Part shown: in pieces, positions 41,087 through 47,960 of the stretch
Position numbering within the stretch: the stretch's first letter is position 1
Layout of the letters: every line of letters begins with the position of its first letter
Origin: Porphyromonas cangingivalis
GTDB lineage: Bacteria; Bacteroidota; Bacteroidia; Bacteroidales; Porphyromonadaceae
DNA length: 64,000 nucleotides
Direction: 5' to 3'
Assembly (NCBI RefSeq): GCF_900638305.1
Contig: NZ_LR134506.1
Coordinates: forward strand, 248,001-312,000
Translations under genes and position numbers: made by a program
Notes under the pieces: model-generated
What the model was told of the DNA's origin: nothing
Databases searched by the model: none
Seen by the model: the letters and a program-made list of their open reading frames with translations, nothing else

Positions 41087-42202
41087 ATGAATGAATTAAA
41101 AATAAATAAGTACAAGGATTTCATTTTATCATTCTTTGCTGGTATGAATGTTGGTCAAGGATTGTTTCTTAGAACCATTAGTTTCAAAGCAGAAAAAGAC
41201 TATGTCAGGAATAGGTCAGAAATGAATAACCTGTACGTTGTGTTGAATTTATTGCTATCCAATGATTATTTGCATTTTAGTAACTCGTCTCAAGATTTTA
41301 TTATGCTTTCTCAAAAGGGATATGACCATATAAATGGAGACTTTCCACTGGATCTATCCATTTCATTAGGAGATTTGATGTACTTAAGAGAAATAGAACA
41401 AAAAGGGAAGGATTTTATATTCAACGAATTATGGAGGTTTATTGGGAAAGAAGAAGAGGCTTTCTTCTATGTAAATGGTCCCGATTATTATAATACCATA
41501 AAACCTTTTATACAAGGTGCATATCCTTCGTATTCTGAGTATATAGAGTATAGGAAAAAAGAAGGAGTCTCGACTTCAAGAGTGGTATGGTATCGAGAAC
41601 TTTTTTCCTTACTTGCAGATGAGGATATTAAAATATTTATAAGTAAATTATCCGAGAAAGTAAACGCTTCGACAAACAACAAGAAGAGGTCTGATGTTTG
41701 TGTAGATACGACCTTATTTGATAATGTGGAAAAGATCAGTAAGCCTCAAGAGGAAAAGAGTGAGCTAAAGGTTGTTCCTATGATAGTATTTATATCTTAT
41801 GCATGGGATGAAAATAAAGAGGCGGTACAAAGAATCGCTAAACATTTGAAAGATGCTAATATCGAAGTGCGCATAGATGAGGATGTTCCTTATGGAACAG
41901 ATCTCGTTCGTTTCATGAACAAAGAAATAAGAGATTGTACAAAATGTCTTGTGTTTCTCACTCCAAAGTATAAAGAAAAGGCAGAGCTTTCAACAGGTGG
42001 AGTAGCCCATGAAGGTAGAGTTATTTCACGAGCTATTTACCAAGATCAAGACACGACAAAGTTTATACCGATTTTATTGTCTGGGAGTTTTGAGAAATGT
42101 TGCCCCGATTTTTTAATCGCACGAAAAGGATTTGATTTTGTAAATCATCCATTTGATGAAGAGATAAATCGCTTAGTACGAGCATTAACATTGCAACCCT
42201 AA
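41087..42202 (+). CDS. TIR-domain protein with novel N-terminal domain
   Basis: A 371-residue protein. The C-terminal part from about residue 230 is a TIR/SEFIR-type domain: MIVFISYAWDENKEAVQRI, then IEVRIDEDVPYGTDL, CLVFLTPKYKEKAEL and GVAHEGRVISRAIY, where the Glu may be the NADase residue. The first 220 residues form a helical domain of unknown type (YLHFSNSSQDFIMLSQKGYD looks like a small winged-helix stretch). Stand-alone TIR proteins in bacteria often serve as NAD-depleting antiphage effectors. It has its own promoter-like box and terminator, and sits alone between an IS3 element and the PcfJ operon, a typical cargo position. Confidence 0.78.
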   Translation: MNELKINKYKDFILSFFAGMNVGQGLFLRTISFKAEKDYVRNRSEMNNLYVVLNLLLSNDYLHFSNSSQDFIMLSQKGYDHINGDFPLDLSISLGDLMYLREIEQKGKDFIFNELWRFIGKEEEAFFYVNGPDYYNTIKPFIQGAYPSYSEYIEYRKKEGVSTSRVVWYRELFSLLADEDIKIFISKLSEKVNASTNNKKRSDVCVDTTLFDNVEKISKPQEEKSELKVVPMIVFISYAWDENKEAVQRIAKHLKDANIEVRIDEDVPYGTDLVRFMNKEIRDCTKCLVFLTPKYKEKAELSTGGVAHEGRVISRAIYQDQDTTKFIPILLSGSFEKCCPDFLIARKGFDFVNHPFDEEINRLVRALTLQP

Positions 42203-42214
42203 TTGGGGCTTTTT

Positions 42215-42342
42215 GTTACTTTTGAGCCGTTTCGACTCACTGTCAAAAGTAACGGGGTGCTTTTCATTGGGTTTCTTTGCTACTTTCTTTGTCCGCTCAA
42301 AGCTCACGAAAGAAAGTAGCGGTCGGCAAATTTGCTGACCGC
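42215..42342. terminator. Three hairpins between convergent genes
   Basis: Inverted repeats GTTACTTTTG/CAAAAGTAAC (42,215-42,253), GCTACTTTCTTT/AAAGAAAGTAGC (42,279-42,320) and an almost perfect 24-base palindrome (42,319-42,342). They lie between the TIR gene and the opposite-facing DpnD-like gene and probably end transcription from both sides. Confidence 0.65.
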
Positions 42343-42343
42343 T

Positions 42344-42574
42344 TTACTTTGTCTGTTCTTCTTGAATGCTTATCTGTCCCACACTTACATCGGGGTGAGT
42401 AGAGAAAGCCCAATTTACCTCCTCATCGGGTAGGGTGCTGTGAATGTTCCCACCCATTACCAATCCGCAATCCTGAATGACCTTTTGCCGTGCGTTCTCT
42501 CTGCTTTCGGCAACCACCTCAAACACTCCTTCAAAGACGTATTGTGTCCGTACTCTGTAAACTTTCTTCTTCAT
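42344..42574 (-). CDS. DpnD/PcfM-type small protein
   Basis: About 76 residues from ATG 42574 (MKKKVYRVRTQYVFEGVFEV); an ATG at 42589 is in frame but overlaps the upstream gene. The pattern YVFEGVFEVVAESRENARQKV is that of the DpnD/PcfM family, short proteins with a beta-beta-alpha start found on mobile elements. It is the last gene of a minus-strand accessory operon with PcfJ and PcfK homologues. Function unknown. Confidence 0.65.
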   Translation of the reverse strand: MKKKVYRVRTQYVFEGVFEVVAESRENARQKVIQDCGLVMGGNIHSTLPDEEVNWAFSTHPDVSVGQISIQEEQTK

Positions 42575-42578
42575 TTTC

Positions 42579-42833
42579 TCAAAACTCAACCTTTAATAAT
42601 CTGTGTTCCATAGGCTCACCATTCGATAACCTGCGGTGGGTAAGCCAAAAATGATGTGTGCCGTAACCATAGGCAAAGAACTTGTCAAGTTCCGTTTTTT
42701 CGGCTATCCGCTTGATGGCTGACCTCAGTTCCTCTTCATTGGTGGATAGGGTAATGGCATTGATTATCCTTACAAGGATATGGGGTATCTCGTCTGCCCA
42801 GTCGCATACGATGCTTTCTATTTCTGCTTTCAT
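42579..42833 (-). CDS. Small hypothetical ICE protein
   Basis: About 84 residues from ATG 42833 (MKAEIESIVCDWADEIPHIL); the frame continues upstream into the pcfJ-like gene, so the internal ATG is preferred. It is acidic and helical, with a closing segment FAYGYGTHHFWLTHRRLSNG. I do not recognise the family. It lies 26 bases after the PcfJ gene and 4 bases before the DpnD-like gene, so it belongs to the same operon. Confidence 0.55.
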   Translation of the reverse strand: MKAEIESIVCDWADEIPHILVRIINAITLSTNEEELRSAIKRIAEKTELDKFFAYGYGTHHFWLTHRRLSNGEPMEHRLLKVEF

Positions 42834-42859
42834 ATCTGTGATGTTTTGGTGATTGTTGC

Positions 42860-44134
42860 TTATGCTGTCGCTCTCATTCTCTGCCTTATCAATTTGCGAT
42901 TGGCATTGACAAGGCTCACGATTTGGTCGTGATATTCCGTGTTCTTGTTGCACACGCCACGACTTTGCACCACTTTGAGCGTGTCCAAATTGACCTCAAT
43001 CGTTTCTATTCGTCTGCCCTCAATGGTAGCCGAAAGGATAAGCGAGTTCTCTTTGAGATAGTAGGCATTGTCGAATACGCAATGGTGCATTGCCACTCCC
43101 TCATCCAAAAATTCCCGCACGCTCTCCAAAACGTGGACTCGGATTGTGCCGTCCGTGAATGAGATACCGAAGAACTTGGATTTGAGTTCGTGGAAACGCT
43201 TCTCGTCCTCTATTGTTTTTTTGCGTCTCTTCTCCTTTTCTTCCTTTTCTCGTTGCCTGCGAAGTTCATTTTGTCTTAGGTCGTGTTCCCTATGCAGGTC
43301 AGTAGGGCAAACATACTTCGGGCTGTGTATGTCCTTGCCCAATCTTCGGAGCATATCCACGTAGTCGCACCATATCGAAATGTCCTCTATATTATAGCCG
43401 TTGCGAGTGGCGACTTTATAGGACTGCCAACAAGCATCAAATGTCCGTGAATTGTTAAGAAAGTATTTCAGATGTTCGGTTCTGCCTGCTTTCATCAATG
43501 TTTCCGCACGGCTGTCGGACAACAGGGCAGGAATGAGAACGGTTGGTTCAATGTCGTGAAAATCGTCTCTAAAACCATTTCTGTGGAGTGCTTCCGTTAC
43601 CTTGAACTTCGGATATATCGGGGAGTATGATATATGGCGGTAGGCTTCGTTGTCGTTGCGGATTGCCATAGGCGAGCAATAAGAAAAGGTGTCGATGTAT
43701 CTGCCCAATACTCTCTGAATGGCAATAATCGTCTTTCGTCCTTGTGCGTTCCACCAATACTGACCGATTTCAAAGAGGTATGATGATGCCTTGCAACCTT
43801 TTTCCATTTCCACAGAAAGAAGAAACATTCTTAGTACTTGGTACTCTCCACAAGTGGTAAGTATCGTAAAGTATTGCTTCTGTCTTATCTTGCGTTCAAA
43901 GGTTTCCTTGACCTGCAACCTTGCCCTACAATGAGGGCAGGTGCAAGTGTATTTCGACTTTTCCATTGTCCAACTATGACCGCAATCCATACACGTTGTA
44001 CGACCTTTGGGAAGTCGATAGGCAAAGTGGTCTATACACCCTCTAAATGCCCACTTACATTGTGTCTTGGTTATCGGGCGTAAGTTCTTACTCTCGGCAA
44101 GTACTGCTTTCTCAAACTTGTTTCTTGGTTTCAT
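42860..44134 (-). CDS. PcfJ-like protein
   Basis: A 424-residue protein. Near the start is a zinc-ribbon-like set of cysteines (TTCMDCGHSW and CTCPHCRARL). The middle has PcfJ-like features (SSYLFEIGQYWWNAQGRKT), and the end carries the conserved block EGVAMHHCVFDNAYYLKENS, as in PcfJ proteins of conjugative plasmids and ICEs. A Lys/Glu-rich coiled segment lies at about residues 295-320. PcfJ was named from the pCF10 plasmid; its exact activity is unknown. It follows the PcfK-like gene by 19 bases. Confidence 0.82.
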   Translation of the reverse strand: MKPRNKFEKAVLAESKNLRPITKTQCKWAFRGCIDHFAYRLPKGRTTCMDCGHSWTMEKSKYTCTCPHCRARLQVKETFERKIRQKQYFTILTTCGEYQVLRMFLLSVEMEKGCKASSYLFEIGQYWWNAQGRKTIIAIQRVLGRYIDTFSYCSPMAIRNDNEAYRHISYSPIYPKFKVTEALHRNGFRDDFHDIEPTVLIPALLSDSRAETLMKAGRTEHLKYFLNNSRTFDACWQSYKVATRNGYNIEDISIWCDYVDMLRRLGKDIHSPKYVCPTDLHREHDLRQNELRRQREKEEKEKRRKKTIEDEKRFHELKSKFFGISFTDGTIRVHVLESVREFLDEGVAMHHCVFDNAYYLKENSLILSATIEGRRIETIEVNLDTLKVVQSRGVCNKNTEYHDQIVSLVNANRKLIRQRMRATA

Positions 44135-44153
44135 ATTCGTTCGCTGTTTAGTA

Positions 44154-44567
44154 TTAAAATTCGAATAAGGAGGGTTGGAGTTGCTCCTCCGCCTGCTTCT
44201 CCGCTTTCGGTTTCTTAGCGGTAAGTTTGCGGTATTCCTCTGCTTGGTATCGCTCGATAGCCTTTTTCCGTGCTTCCGCTTTCTCCTCTTCTGTGAGTTC
44301 GATAGTATGGTTTACCACGACTTGGCAGTTGATGGACGTGCCTACCTTGATGTTATCCTCATCGTAATAATGCACGGCAAGGGAATATACCTCCTCATCA
44401 GACAGACCTGCACACCCCATTCTTTGGACTTCCGTCAAGATGTAGGTAATGCACTCGTCTATGTTCTTGTTCTCCTTGCGGAAATTCCCTGCAAAGAGTT
44501 CATCGTATGATGCTCTTGTTTCCAAATAGTTTTGGATAACGTCCTTGAAATGTTCTGTACCTTTCAT
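44154..44567 (-). CDS. PcfK-like protein
   Basis: About 137 residues from ATG 44567 (MKGTEHFKDVIQNYLETRAS); upstream in-frame residues overlap the next gene and are not used. The acidic segment KNIDECITYILTEVQRMG, GLSDEEVYSLAVHYYDEDNI and the Lys/Glu-rich tail ending QPSLFEF fit the PcfK family, always paired with PcfJ. Function unknown; the two probably act together. Confidence 0.8.
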   Translation of the reverse strand: MKGTEHFKDVIQNYLETRASYDELFAGNFRKENKNIDECITYILTEVQRMGCAGLSDEEVYSLAVHYYDEDNIKVGTSINCQVVVNHTIELTEEEKAEARKKAIERYQAEEYRKLTAKKPKAEKQAEEQLQPSLFEF

Positions 44568-44584
44568 TGTTTTTGTCTTTTTAA

Positions 44585-45175
44585 TCAATTGAATAATGTT
44601 CCGTTGGATAGAAATTCGTAGTTGTTGGCTTCGCAACTCTCTGCAAAGGCTTCCTCGCTGAGTTGGTATTCCATATCGTCCCAGCAAGCCTTGAAAAATC
44701 CATTCAAGCACCTGTCCATAAGTTCGTATAGGATGGTATCATCGGGGGCTTTCAAAAAGTCGTATATGGGCTTCAATATCTCATAGTCCATACAATAGCC
44801 CGTCAATACGCAATCATTGGTAACAAATACACGACTTTTACGCTTTCTCTTGTAATTGTGTCCCCAAATGGTTTTGGGTATATACAAGTCGTTCCAATGG
44901 TTATTGACAAGGTATTTCAGTAGTCTAACCCCTTTCAAATTATCTTCTTCCTCGCTGTAATGAGAAGTGAAACGATACCAATAGGAATAATTATCGTATG
45001 ACCATCTGTCTACCTTGATATTGAATATCTGTTCAAAGGCTTGCAATGTCTTTCGGTTTTCTTCGTCCCAACCATAGTTAAAATGTTCCGCCCAATGGCT
45101 GTGTGCCTTTGCTTGTGCCTCTCTTGTCAGTTCGTGGAGGTTGTAAACCTCGTATGTTCTTGTTTCTATTCTCAT
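44585..45175 (-). CDS. Conserved hypothetical protein of mobile elements
   Basis: A 196-residue protein rich in aromatic residues (YDNYSYWYRFTSHYSEEEDN; YMDYEILKPIYDFLKAP). The start, MRIETRTYEVYNLHELTREA, and the end, ANNYEFLSNGTLFN, recall hypothetical proteins seen in phages and Bacteroidetes elements. No catalytic motif or membrane segment is visible. It sits between the PcfK-like gene (18 bases) and the next small gene (2 bases). Confidence 0.6.
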   Translation of the reverse strand: MRIETRTYEVYNLHELTREAQAKAHSHWAEHFNYGWDEENRKTLQAFEQIFNIKVDRWSYDNYSYWYRFTSHYSEEEDNLKGVRLLKYLVNNHWNDLYIPKTIWGHNYKRKRKSRVFVTNDCVLTGYCMDYEILKPIYDFLKAPDDTILYELMDRCLNGFFKACWDDMEYQLSEEAFAESCEANNYEFLSNGTLFN

Positions 45176-45177
45176 AT

Positions 45178-45477
45178 CTACTTGGTGTTGTCGGGGCTAT
45201 TATTGATGATGTTTTCTCCATTGTCTGCAAAGACCTCAATAGTCGGGTTCCCTCCATTTTCCTCTACGGATAGGTGTTCGGAGGTTTCATATAAGGTCTT
45301 GTCGTCCATAATGATGACCTTCTCGTTGTCTTCAAAACAAAGTACATCCTCTCCCTGCCACGACTTGACAATAGCAACGGCTTCCTCGTAATTCTCTGCT
45401 GTTACTTCAAAGTGGGTGCGCTCCCAACAAGTAACCTTTCTATCTTGGTAAAATCTGAATGCTTCCATTGCTCCCAC
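45178..45477 (-). CDS. Small hypothetical protein
   Basis: A 99-residue acidic protein (MGAMEAFRFYQDRKVTCWER); the second Met at 45468 may be the true start. The segment RTHFEVTAENYEEAVAIVKS has the beta-helix pattern seen in DpnD-like small proteins. Two bases separate it from the next gene. Function unknown. Confidence 0.55.
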   Translation of the reverse strand: MGAMEAFRFYQDRKVTCWERTHFEVTAENYEEAVAIVKSWQGEDVLCFEDNEKVIIMDDKTLYETSEHLSVEENGGNPTIEVFADNGENIINNSPDNTK

Positions 45478-45479
45478 TA

Positions 45480-45698
45480 TTAGATTGTTGCTAAAATGAT
45501 TTCTTGGATATGAATAGGTTCAACTTCTGAGAAGAGATAGAGGATAAATTCCTTTCTGTCCTTCCGATTGAGTTCTTTGTATAGTTCCCTAAAGGCGGAT
45601 ATATTCCCATTGAGGTAAACCGATACCATATACTCGAAAATGTTGTCCACTTCGTAGTATCTGCATTGCTGTGCGATAGTTTTACTTCTTCTTTTCAT
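45480..45698 (-). CDS. Small hypothetical protein
   Basis: A 72-residue protein with a basic start (MKRRSKTIAQQCRYYEVDN) and helical remainder (ELNRKDRKEFILYLFSEVEP). Tightly packed with the following gene (2 bases). I do not recognise it. Confidence 0.5.
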   Translation of the reverse strand: MKRRSKTIAQQCRYYEVDNIFEYMVSVYLNGNISAFRELYKELNRKDRKEFILYLFSEVEPIHIQEIILATI

Positions 45699-45710
45699 CT
45701 GGATAAATGT

Positions 45711-45920
45711 TTATGAGATAAGCAACCAAAATATTCCCCCGACAATGAATAGATAGGTCAGTATGTAGACCACAATTGTCAGTGTGATGGCAAAGAGTAG
45801 CCGAACGATGTATTTCCCCAGCCATAGTCCTGCAAGCCAAAGCCAAAGACTGCCGCCCAAGAGGGATGAGCCGATGAGGGCAAGTGTTCCCCAAATCAAG
45901 GTTTTGTATCTCAGTTTCAT
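45711..45920 (-). CDS. Small membrane protein
   Basis: A 69-residue hydrophobic protein with two membrane helices (LALIGSSLLGGSLWLWLAGL; LLFAITLTIVVYILTYLFIV). It is the first gene of the minus-strand accessory operon and the last element-type gene before the presumed right end of the ICE. Function unknown. Confidence 0.55.
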   Translation of the reverse strand: MKLRYKTLIWGTLALIGSSLLGGSLWLWLAGLWLGKYIVRLLFAITLTIVVYILTYLFIVGGIFWLLIS

Positions 45921-46695
45921 CTTGTCTGTTTTTTGATTTTATGCGGATTCTTGAGGTGAGGGAGTTGAGTTTCCATTTTTCTTTTTCTCTGTCCTCGCGT
46001 TTCCGACATTTTTTTTGCGTATTTCCGTCGGGTCGGTCGTTTTCGTTTCAAGGCGATAAAAAGGTAGGGGGCAAGGACAACAAGGTTTAGGGCAAGAATA
46101 CTACCTGAAGAATGAAGTGTGGAGATTGTTGCCCTGACGGCTTGCCGCTTGACCTTTTTGGCCGTCAGACGCCGAAGCTACCTTTGCCGAAGAGAACGAA
46201 GACCGATCCCGATGCGAATACATAAAGTAGAAAGTGGAGTGGAACAACGCATAGGACAGAGTGAAAAAAATGAAAGGCAGTCTTCACAAGTAAGACTGCC
46301 ACAACAATCAGCAATAAGACGAAAAAATAGAATCAGCTGACTGGATAGAGAGCCGTCAGAAAAGAAAAACAGAGAAAGTTTCGTCTTTCTCCGTAGATAG
46401 TATTACCTTTGAAGTAGGTTATTCAAGGTACACAAAGCATTGTATATTATTGCAGAAGATAGGTCGCTAAATCATTACCTACTGCATTTCATGACTCATT
46501 CGACTGTTGATAGCCAATTACTTATACCTAAATGATAGATTTTAATCAAAAAAGATTATCTTTGAGTTTAACGTATGTGCTTTTGTTACATTACGGATTT
46601 GCGCTTTTAGATATGAACTGTCATAATGAGTATTCAAATGCATATCTCAGTGTCTACTGATATGTGTAAGTATAAACAAGCAAAATTTAACGACT
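45921..46695. other. Non-coding stretch holding the presumed right end of the ICE
   Basis: About 775 bases with no convincing gene. It contains inverted repeats CTGACGGC/GCCGTCAG (46,134-46,168) and GGCAGTCTT/AAGACTGCC (46,276-46,300, loop 7) and a -7-like box TATCTTTG at 46,557-46,564 that may serve the next gene. Element-type genes end before it and chromosomal genes start after it, so the attachment site probably lies here; the exact base cannot be found without the left end. Confidence 0.4.
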
Positions 46696-47106
46696 ATGGC
46701 AAATTACAAAATTGAAGAGATCGAAGGCATCGGTTCAGCGTTAGGCAAGAAGTTTAGAGAGATCGGAATCACTTCGACAGATGCACTATTGAAGGCATGT
46801 GCGACAAAGAAACAACGTAAGGAGGTGGCTGAAAAGACAGGTATAGATGAAGCCAAAATCTTGAAATTTGCTAATCAAGTTGATTTGTTCAGGATAAAGG
46901 GTGTAGGCTCGGAATATGCAGAACTTCTCGAAGCCGCAGGTGTTGATACCGTAAAAGAGTTGGCGCAACGCAAACCTGAGAATTTGTGTGATAAGATGAT
47001 GGAGGTCAATAATATGAAAAAACTGGTTCGTAGGGAACCGCCTCTAAAGTTCGTTCAAAAGTGGGTTGAAGAGGCTAAGAGCCTTCCTCGGGTGCTTGAG
47101 TATTGA
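46696..47106 (+). CDS. DUF4332 helix-hairpin-helix protein
   Basis: A 136-residue protein with two helix-hairpin-helix-like units: IEEIEGIGSALGKKFREIGI and LFRIKGVGSEYAELLEAAGV, each followed by a helical stretch. This is the DUF4332 pattern, related to HhH domains that bind DNA without sequence preference. It stands alone with its own terminator. Role unknown; probably chromosomal rather than part of the ICE. Confidence 0.8.
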   Translation: MANYKIEEIEGIGSALGKKFREIGITSTDALLKACATKKQRKEVAEKTGIDEAKILKFANQVDLFRIKGVGSEYAELLEAAGVDTVKELAQRKPENLCDKMMEVNNMKKLVRREPPLKFVQKWVEEAKSLPRVLEY

Positions 47107-47145
47107 TTCAGAGCATCTCTGTGTAGCACGATACAATGAGACAAT

Positions 47146-47181
47146 AAAAGGCAGACTCAATAAAGTGAGAATGCCTTTTTT
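47146..47181 (+). terminator. Terminator after DUF4332 gene
   Basis: AAAAGGCA at 47,146-47,153 pairs with TGCCTTTTT at 47,172-47,180, with extra pairs inside the loop (CTCA/TGAG) and a T-run. Confidence 0.7.
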
Positions 47182-47339
47182 GAACTGTTACGTTCTTTAG
47201 ATTTTTTTTGTATTATGCCGAACTCAACACCTTCTTGCTAAAGGAAAGAATTTTAACCCATGTTTTTCTTCCAAGACTCGAAATCTTATAGATTTTGAAG
47301 AAATATTGGCAGATTGTGATAAAAAAACAATATAAAATA

Positions 47340-47369
47340 TTGGTATATAAATTAAAACAATTATATTTG
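47340..47369 (+). promoter_or_regulatory. Bacteroidetes-type promoter for the HU gene
   Basis: TTG at 47,340-47,342 and TATATTTG (TAnnTTTG) at 47,362-47,369 with a 19-base spacer, as expected for the main sigma factor of Bacteroidetes. The leader is about 70 bases. Confidence 0.6.
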
Positions 47370-47449
47370 GGCATAAAATAAGAGTAAACGGCTTTTTAGT
47401 CAGAAGATTAGAGCATTACTAACACCTTAAAACATAAAAATATTTTAGA

Positions 47450-47719
47450 ATGAACAAGACTGAATTTATCTCAGCAGTTGCTGAAAAGGCTGGTGCAACA
47501 AAGGTTGACACTAAGGCGATTGTTGATGCAGCAGTAGCTGTTATCGCAGAAGAAATGAAGAAGGGGGAAAAAGTCGCAATTCTAGGCTTTGGTACATTCT
47601 CTGTTGTTGAAAGAGCTAAGAGAGAAGGCTTCAACCCAAGAACAAAGGAAAAAATCAAAATTCCGGCAAGAAAGATTGTTAAGTTTAAGCCCGGTTCTGA
47701 CCTTGATATCGTAAAGTAA
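47450..47719 (+). CDS. HU-family DNA-binding protein
   Basis: An 89-residue histone-like protein of standard length. MNKTEFISAVAEKAGATKVD starts the helical dimer part, AILGFGTFSVVERAKREGFN leads into the beta arms, and NPRTKEKIKIPARKIVKF closes them, with the conserved Pro of the arm tip region. HU dimers bend and compact DNA. The antisense frame here is a shadow. Confidence 0.95.
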   Translation: MNKTEFISAVAEKAGATKVDTKAIVDAAVAVIAEEMKKGEKVAILGFGTFSVVERAKREGFNPRTKEKIKIPARKIVKFKPGSDLDIVK

Positions 47720-47960
47720 TTTATCGAGGAAAGTAAGTCCTGAAGTCGAGACAGCAAATTTTTGCAGGTGTCTTTGTCTTCAACTACTACATAAGACGAC
47801 TGTATCGAGATGTGTTCTTGATACGGTCGTTTTTCATGTGATGCATGGGGTATAAGTAGGTGTATAGACGAAAATATGTTGTGGCGGATTAAACTTTGTT
47901 TGATTTGTTGAGTCTTTAGGTGTATAAGTCTTTACAGAATATATCATAATAACTAAAGAA

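Noticed and set aside
45884-46090. A 68-codon plus-strand frame at the ICE end
   Set aside because: Phe/Ser-rich low-complexity translation, overlaps the start of a minus-strand gene, no promoter or homologous features.
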